Shown here: positions 19,526 through 22,860 of the stretch, piece after piece
How the letters are laid out: each line of letters starts with the position of its first letter
How positions within the stretch are numbered: position 1 is the stretch's first letter
NCBI GenBank assembly: GCA_003427395.1
Contig: BFEA01000340.1
Coordinates: forward strand, 943,899 to 966,758
Direction of reading: 5' to 3'
Origin: Chara braunii
Lineage: Eukaryota; Streptophyta; Charophyceae; Charales; Characeae
Length of the DNA stretch: 22,860 nt
The notes under the pieces: generated by a model
Told to the model about the DNA's origin: nothing
Seen by the model: only the letters and a program-made list of their open reading frames with translations
Database searches by the model: none
Made by a program: the position numbers and the translations under genes

Positions 19526-21151
19526 ACATCCCCATTTTGAACATGTCCTCGGTAATCCCGAACTTCGTCCATGGTGCCTGTCGTGCTCCATCCGCCGACG
19601 CTGGTTTCGCCTTCTGTTTTCCCCCTCGGGGTTTTGAGCGTTGCGGTGGTATCGCTGCCACCACATCTCCGTCACTTGATGTCGAAGCGGCTGCGTAGTC
19701 CTCACTTTGTCCTTGCTGGACTGCTGCTACTTGCGGCGTCCGTTGATCTTTTCCTTTCTCCACGTAACCGGGCTGCTGACGAGTCTCGTTAGCCGCACGC
19801 CGGTTACCTTGTATAAGCTCTCTGGCTTTGGCGATCATGTCGTCAAAGTTCTTATACTCGTATTCGCTGCNGAGAGCAGCAGTCAAGGCGTCGCAGGATC
19901 GGGCGAAGAATTCGCCTCGGATCGAGTCNAACGGTAGGTTCAACTCTGGGGTGGCGACGAGTCTTTGCCACTCCGTCAGCCATTCCCGCGAAGGTTGCTG
20001 GCCTTGGAAGATGTGGAAGATCTTGTTCAAGGCGNGACGCTTGTCATTGTTCACCATGAACCGGGTCTTCCATTTCTTCTCAAACTCCTCCCACGTGATC
20101 TTCGTGTGGAGGGTGGCGATGGTACACTCAAGCGTCGCGGCCATGTGTGTCATGAATGCTTGCGCTCCGCCTATCAGTTGGAGGTACAATGCATCCAGCC
20201 GGCGTAGGGGCGGAGTATGATGCACGTCGGCCTCTGCGTTGAATGCCATCCACCATTGCAGCGGATCGGTCTTGTGATAGTCGTCAAACTTCTCAATTTT
20301 GAAGTTCGGCATCTTCCATTCCTTGGCGACGGCGACNGGTCGTTGATCAACGCGGTCGCTGAGCGTCTGCAGCTGATTGCTGACTGTAGAGGCTCCGGCA
20401 AACTTGCTGATGTCGCCCAGGGATGCGACTAAATGATTGACCCGCTCTTCCAATTGCTTTACCTGTGCGGTCAAAGCTGGGCTGCAGTCGACTGCTGCAT
20501 TGCCCGTTGACGCAGCTGCGGACAGCTGTGCCAACCCGTTGCTGACATCTGCCTGCAGCTGGTGGTTGAGTGTCTGCTGCTGGCTGTTGGCGGCATGTGG
20601 TGTCCTGTTCTCGGCCTGCACCGACGTGATCCTGTTATCCATTGCCTTGAGTGTTGTTTCATGGCGGATGAGGACCTGCCGCGTGGCGAGCAGTTCGCGT
20701 TGCTGCCAATTGCATGTGTACAGCAGATTCTCCATCAGAACTGCTATTCCTTCTTTATCTGCGTCCTCCGTGGTTGGCTCTCGCCGTTCATCGGTTTCAT
20801 GGAAATGCTGTCGGCGAAGTAGCCTGCCATAGGTGGCTTCATCGCGAGTCAGATCCATAGTGGATTGGTAACGAGCCTGGTTCTGATCTGCCTCGACCTG
20901 CTGCTGTTGCAACCGTGCGGCTGCTGCAGCTTCTGCTGCGGCCTGCTGACGTGCTGCCTCTGCCTCTGCCTCTGCCAGCTGGCGTTGAATCTCCTGCTGG
21001 CGGGCGGCTTCCTCTTCTTCCCACTTGCGTTGTTCAGCGGCCGTCGTCTCGGAATACTTCTGGAGACGGTCTAGGAACGCTAGGAGCGGTTCATCGGCCT
21101 GCTGAACTGGGAGAGTCTGGTTGGTGCACTCTTGTCAGAGGTGGCAGCCAT
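19509..21151 (-). pseudogene. gag: Chromovirus gag, frameshifted
   Basis: Gag forms the particle and packages element RNA. ATG at 21149-21151 gives MAATSDKSAPT, but the main frame (from about 21130, QTLPVQQADEPLLAFLDRL) is offset, so a one-base indel lies near 21115-21135. Next is an Ala/Gln/Glu-rich region likely to form a coiled coil (about 21060-20860). The capsid-like segment has PLQWWMAFNAEAD, QAFMTHMAATLE, WEEFEKKWKTRF and REWLTEWQRL (about 20270-19950). The tail, WTKFGITEDMFKMG, normally leads into a zinc knuckle. Here the frame stops at TAG 19509-19511, and the same frame then continues into pol. Three Ns affect single codons. An internal ATG at 20912 is probably not the real start, since homology-like sequence extends upstream. 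Confidence 0.85.
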
Positions 21152-21270
21152 GGTCGTGCGTCGCTTGCGCGGGATTCGCGGTGCCTTGGGTCCCGGTTGG
21201 GGCTTGGCTGCCTTGGACTCGCGTTCTGCCAATCGTAGGCTGCGGCGCATTTAGTGTCCGGCTGCACGTT

Positions 21271-21410
21271 GCTGTTGACGTGGCACTCTGCTGACGTGGC
21301 AATGTACTGACGTGGCACTCTGCTGATGTGGCACTTGCGTGTCCCTCTGCTGATGTGTCACTGTACTGACCTGTCACTCTGCTGATGTGGCACCTCTGCT
21401 GACGTGTCCG
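21271..21410. repeat. 16-bp tandem repeat with ACGT cores in the retroelement leader
   Basis: About eight degenerate units of gctgacgtggcactct. TGACGTGGC occurs at 21276, 21292 and 21308 at exact 16-bp spacing, and TGACGTGTC at 21400; other units read TGATGTGG or TGACCTGT. It lies upstream of the gag start, between it and the 5' LTR piece. Confidence 0.9.
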
Positions 21411-21524
21411 GAGACTGCAGTTTGTAGAACCAAGAGGAGAAGAGAAGGTTGGGTGGTGAGGAGGGGCAGAGAGGCACACAATGCACAGACAGTCCCTGTG
21501 TCCCCGGACCTCGAAGTCTGGTAC

Positions 21525-21776
21525 TAATCAAAGGAAAAAAAATTCCCCCCCGAACGAATTTTCGAATTTTGGAAAATTAAATAAAATTTTAATCGAAAAA
21601 ATTGGAATCAATAAAATTTAATTTGGCAAAAAGATGTAATACCTGATTAACGAAATATTTAACTTTGCAACCGTTTATTCACAAAGGTTAAATATGTCAT
21701 CGAAATATTTTAGATTTGCATCTATAAAAGAAATGAATAAGTTTACGCAAGTTTAAACATTTAGACATAACCCCCA
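21525..21776. other. AT-rich segment between leader and 5' LTR piece
   Basis: About 250 bp of AT-rich DNA with A- and T-runs, unlike the GC-rich LTR sequence found at the equivalent place in the 3' LTR. No frame or element was recognised. A conventional primer-binding site could not be fixed here. Confidence 0.6.
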
Positions 21777-21884
21777 TGGTCCAGGCCCTTTTTAGCCTCA
21801 TCTGAACCGGTGTCCCCTAGGCTAACCCTGCCTGTCTTGGAACCGGGCCCTAACTGGGGCCCGAGTGGCTCAGTATGCCACACA
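21777..21884 (-). repeat. 5' LTR piece of the chromovirus
   Basis: These 108 bp match 15479-15586 with three substitutions (in ccgagtggc versus ccgaccggc, and one nearby T/C). On the minus strand the piece starts TGTGTGG and ends GGACCA. Homology stops abruptly at 21777. Confidence 0.88.
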
Positions 21885-22796
21885 TATATATATACATAAC
21901 AACAACAACAACAACATCACAAGCAGACATATCCACCCATCTGGGGGGGTAAAGGGGGGAGATGAGGAATGTGATTGTTGATTATGAACATTTTTTTTGA
22001 TGTAACAGGTGTGGGAGCTGGCCTGGACTATTTGAGGCTGCATGGGAAGCCTGGCCCAGTCCAGGTCCGGGCAAGGTCAGGTCGAGGTGTTGGGCAGCCC
22101 GGGGAGAGAATAGAAAAGGGAAAATAAATTTAAATAATTAAAAAAATTCTGCAGAATAACTATGTTGTGCAAAGTTTCAAAATCAAACAACTTTCGGCTG
22201 AGGGTCACTTCGAAATTCCATATCAAATTGGGGGGAAAAAAGAACAAATTATGGCACACCCCTTCACACCACCGGTGCACGACCCCAGCCTTGCTGAAAA
22301 TGAACTCGTTGCCCATCCAAAAAATTTTGCGCCACCGGCCTACTGGACCACAACGGCTGGCGCCGCCAGCCAAAAAAAAAAGAAGTGCGCCGCTGGTGGT
22401 TTTGGCAAGGTGTGGCGTGCAGTGGAGTGCCTCCAGGCCCGGGTGTACTGGTGGTTTAAGGCCCTTCAGACCCCTTTAAACCCTGTTTATACCTTTCAAC
22501 TGAGACATCCACCGAATTCAAAGATAAGACTGGATTTGGGCATGTCTTGGGGGGTGCCGAAATGCCCCACCATGAGATTCTGAAAGAGAAAAAGCGAAAA
22601 AAAAAACCTCATTTTTTGGCTTGCCCAGGTGACCCTAGCAGGTGGGTCCAGACTGCCCAGGCCCGGCCATCCAGCTGGGCAGCCACGCGTGGGCGGTCCC
22701 GAGGGCCCAGTTTAGGAGACTATTTGGTGACGCTTGTCAAAATATTAAACTTGAACTGTTCATAGTTTCAAATTGGGTCCAAACCACTGTTGCACT

Positions 22797-22800
<4 letters not shown>
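21885..22800. other. Non-coding stretch to the end of the window
   Basis: It begins with short TA and AAC microsatellites (21885-21915), then G-runs near 21944-21959. A GC-rich part at 22015-22105 holds cctggact (22022-22029) and its complement agtccagg (22059-22066). A-runs lie at 22236, 22371 and 22595. Frames here lack recognisable domains. Confidence 0.5.

Positions 22801-22860
<60 letters not shown>
22801..22860. repeat. (CT)n microsatellite
   Basis: Pure CT to the last base, mirroring the start of the window. Confidence 0.98.

Larger units (their letters stand above)
15250..21884 (-). mobile_element. Ty3/gypsy chromovirus, nearly complete but inactivated
   Basis: On the minus strand, in order: 5' LTR piece (21884-21777), AT-rich segment, leader with tandem repeats, gag, protease, reverse transcriptase, RNase H, integrase, chromodomain, polypurine tract and 3' LTR. 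RT before integrase and a chromodomain-like end mark a Ty3/gypsy chromovirus. The LTR pieces agree at 105 of 108 bases. Eight single unresolved bases (N) occur between 16880 and 20337 and nowhere else. The left limit is uncertain because only the first 108 bp of the LTR are duplicated. No target-site duplication was found. Confidence 0.85.

Noticed and set aside
1-22860. CRISPR arrays, bacterial operons, rRNA
   Set aside because: No spaced palindromic repeat array, ribosome-binding pattern or rRNA sequence; introns and plant-type retroelements mark eukaryotic DNA.

Overview
The window looks like nuclear DNA of a green plant or streptophyte alga. A charophyte such as Chara is my best guess, inferred from intron size, microsatellite load and the style of the retroelement proteins; no database was searched. 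The only clear host gene is acireductone dioxygenase (methionine salvage) on the + strand. Three internal exons lie at 318-432, 1372-1496 and 2469-2539, joined by GT-AG introns with matching phase. The first exons lie before the window. No last exon was recognised, so the gene either runs through a very long, transposon-filled intron or is broken.

Layout. 1-95 is a CT microsatellite. 318-2539 holds the dioxygenase exons. 2570-3520 is simple sequence: GT/GA repeats, a 37-bp LINE scrap, then about 780 bp of polypyrimidine with higher-order repeats. 3637-3735 is a GC-rich hairpin block that abuts the truncated end of a decayed non-LTR retrotransposon (LINE), which occupies about 3737-8430 on the minus strand in the order ORF1-like, endonuclease, reverse-transcriptase N-terminus. 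8430-10345 has no gene but holds G-rich runs, degenerate tandem repeats, an inverted repeat and a CA microsatellite. 10346-12650 holds two copies of a zinc-finger plus Josephin-like cysteine-protease gene. The second copy is decayed, with a + strand chromovirus integrase/chromodomain fragment between its two halves. 12650-15000 contains nothing I recognise. 15250-21884 is a nearly complete but inactivated Ty3/gypsy chromovirus on the minus strand: 5' LTR piece, leader with a 16-bp ACGT-core array, gag, protease-RT-RNase H-integrase-chromodomain, polypurine tract, 3' LTR. 21885-22860 is non-coding and ends in another CT microsatellite.

Every mobile element here carries breaks. The chromovirus has a gag frameshift, a zinc knuckle out of frame, a stop at a deletion inside RNase H, a shortened integrase and an incomplete 5' LTR. 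The LINE lacks the catalytic half of its reverse transcriptase. The most unusual content is the Josephin-like gene: one reading frame from 10352 to 11161 with a single in-frame TGA, combining a C2H2-like finger, a proline-rich linker and a Cys...His...Asn protease layout.
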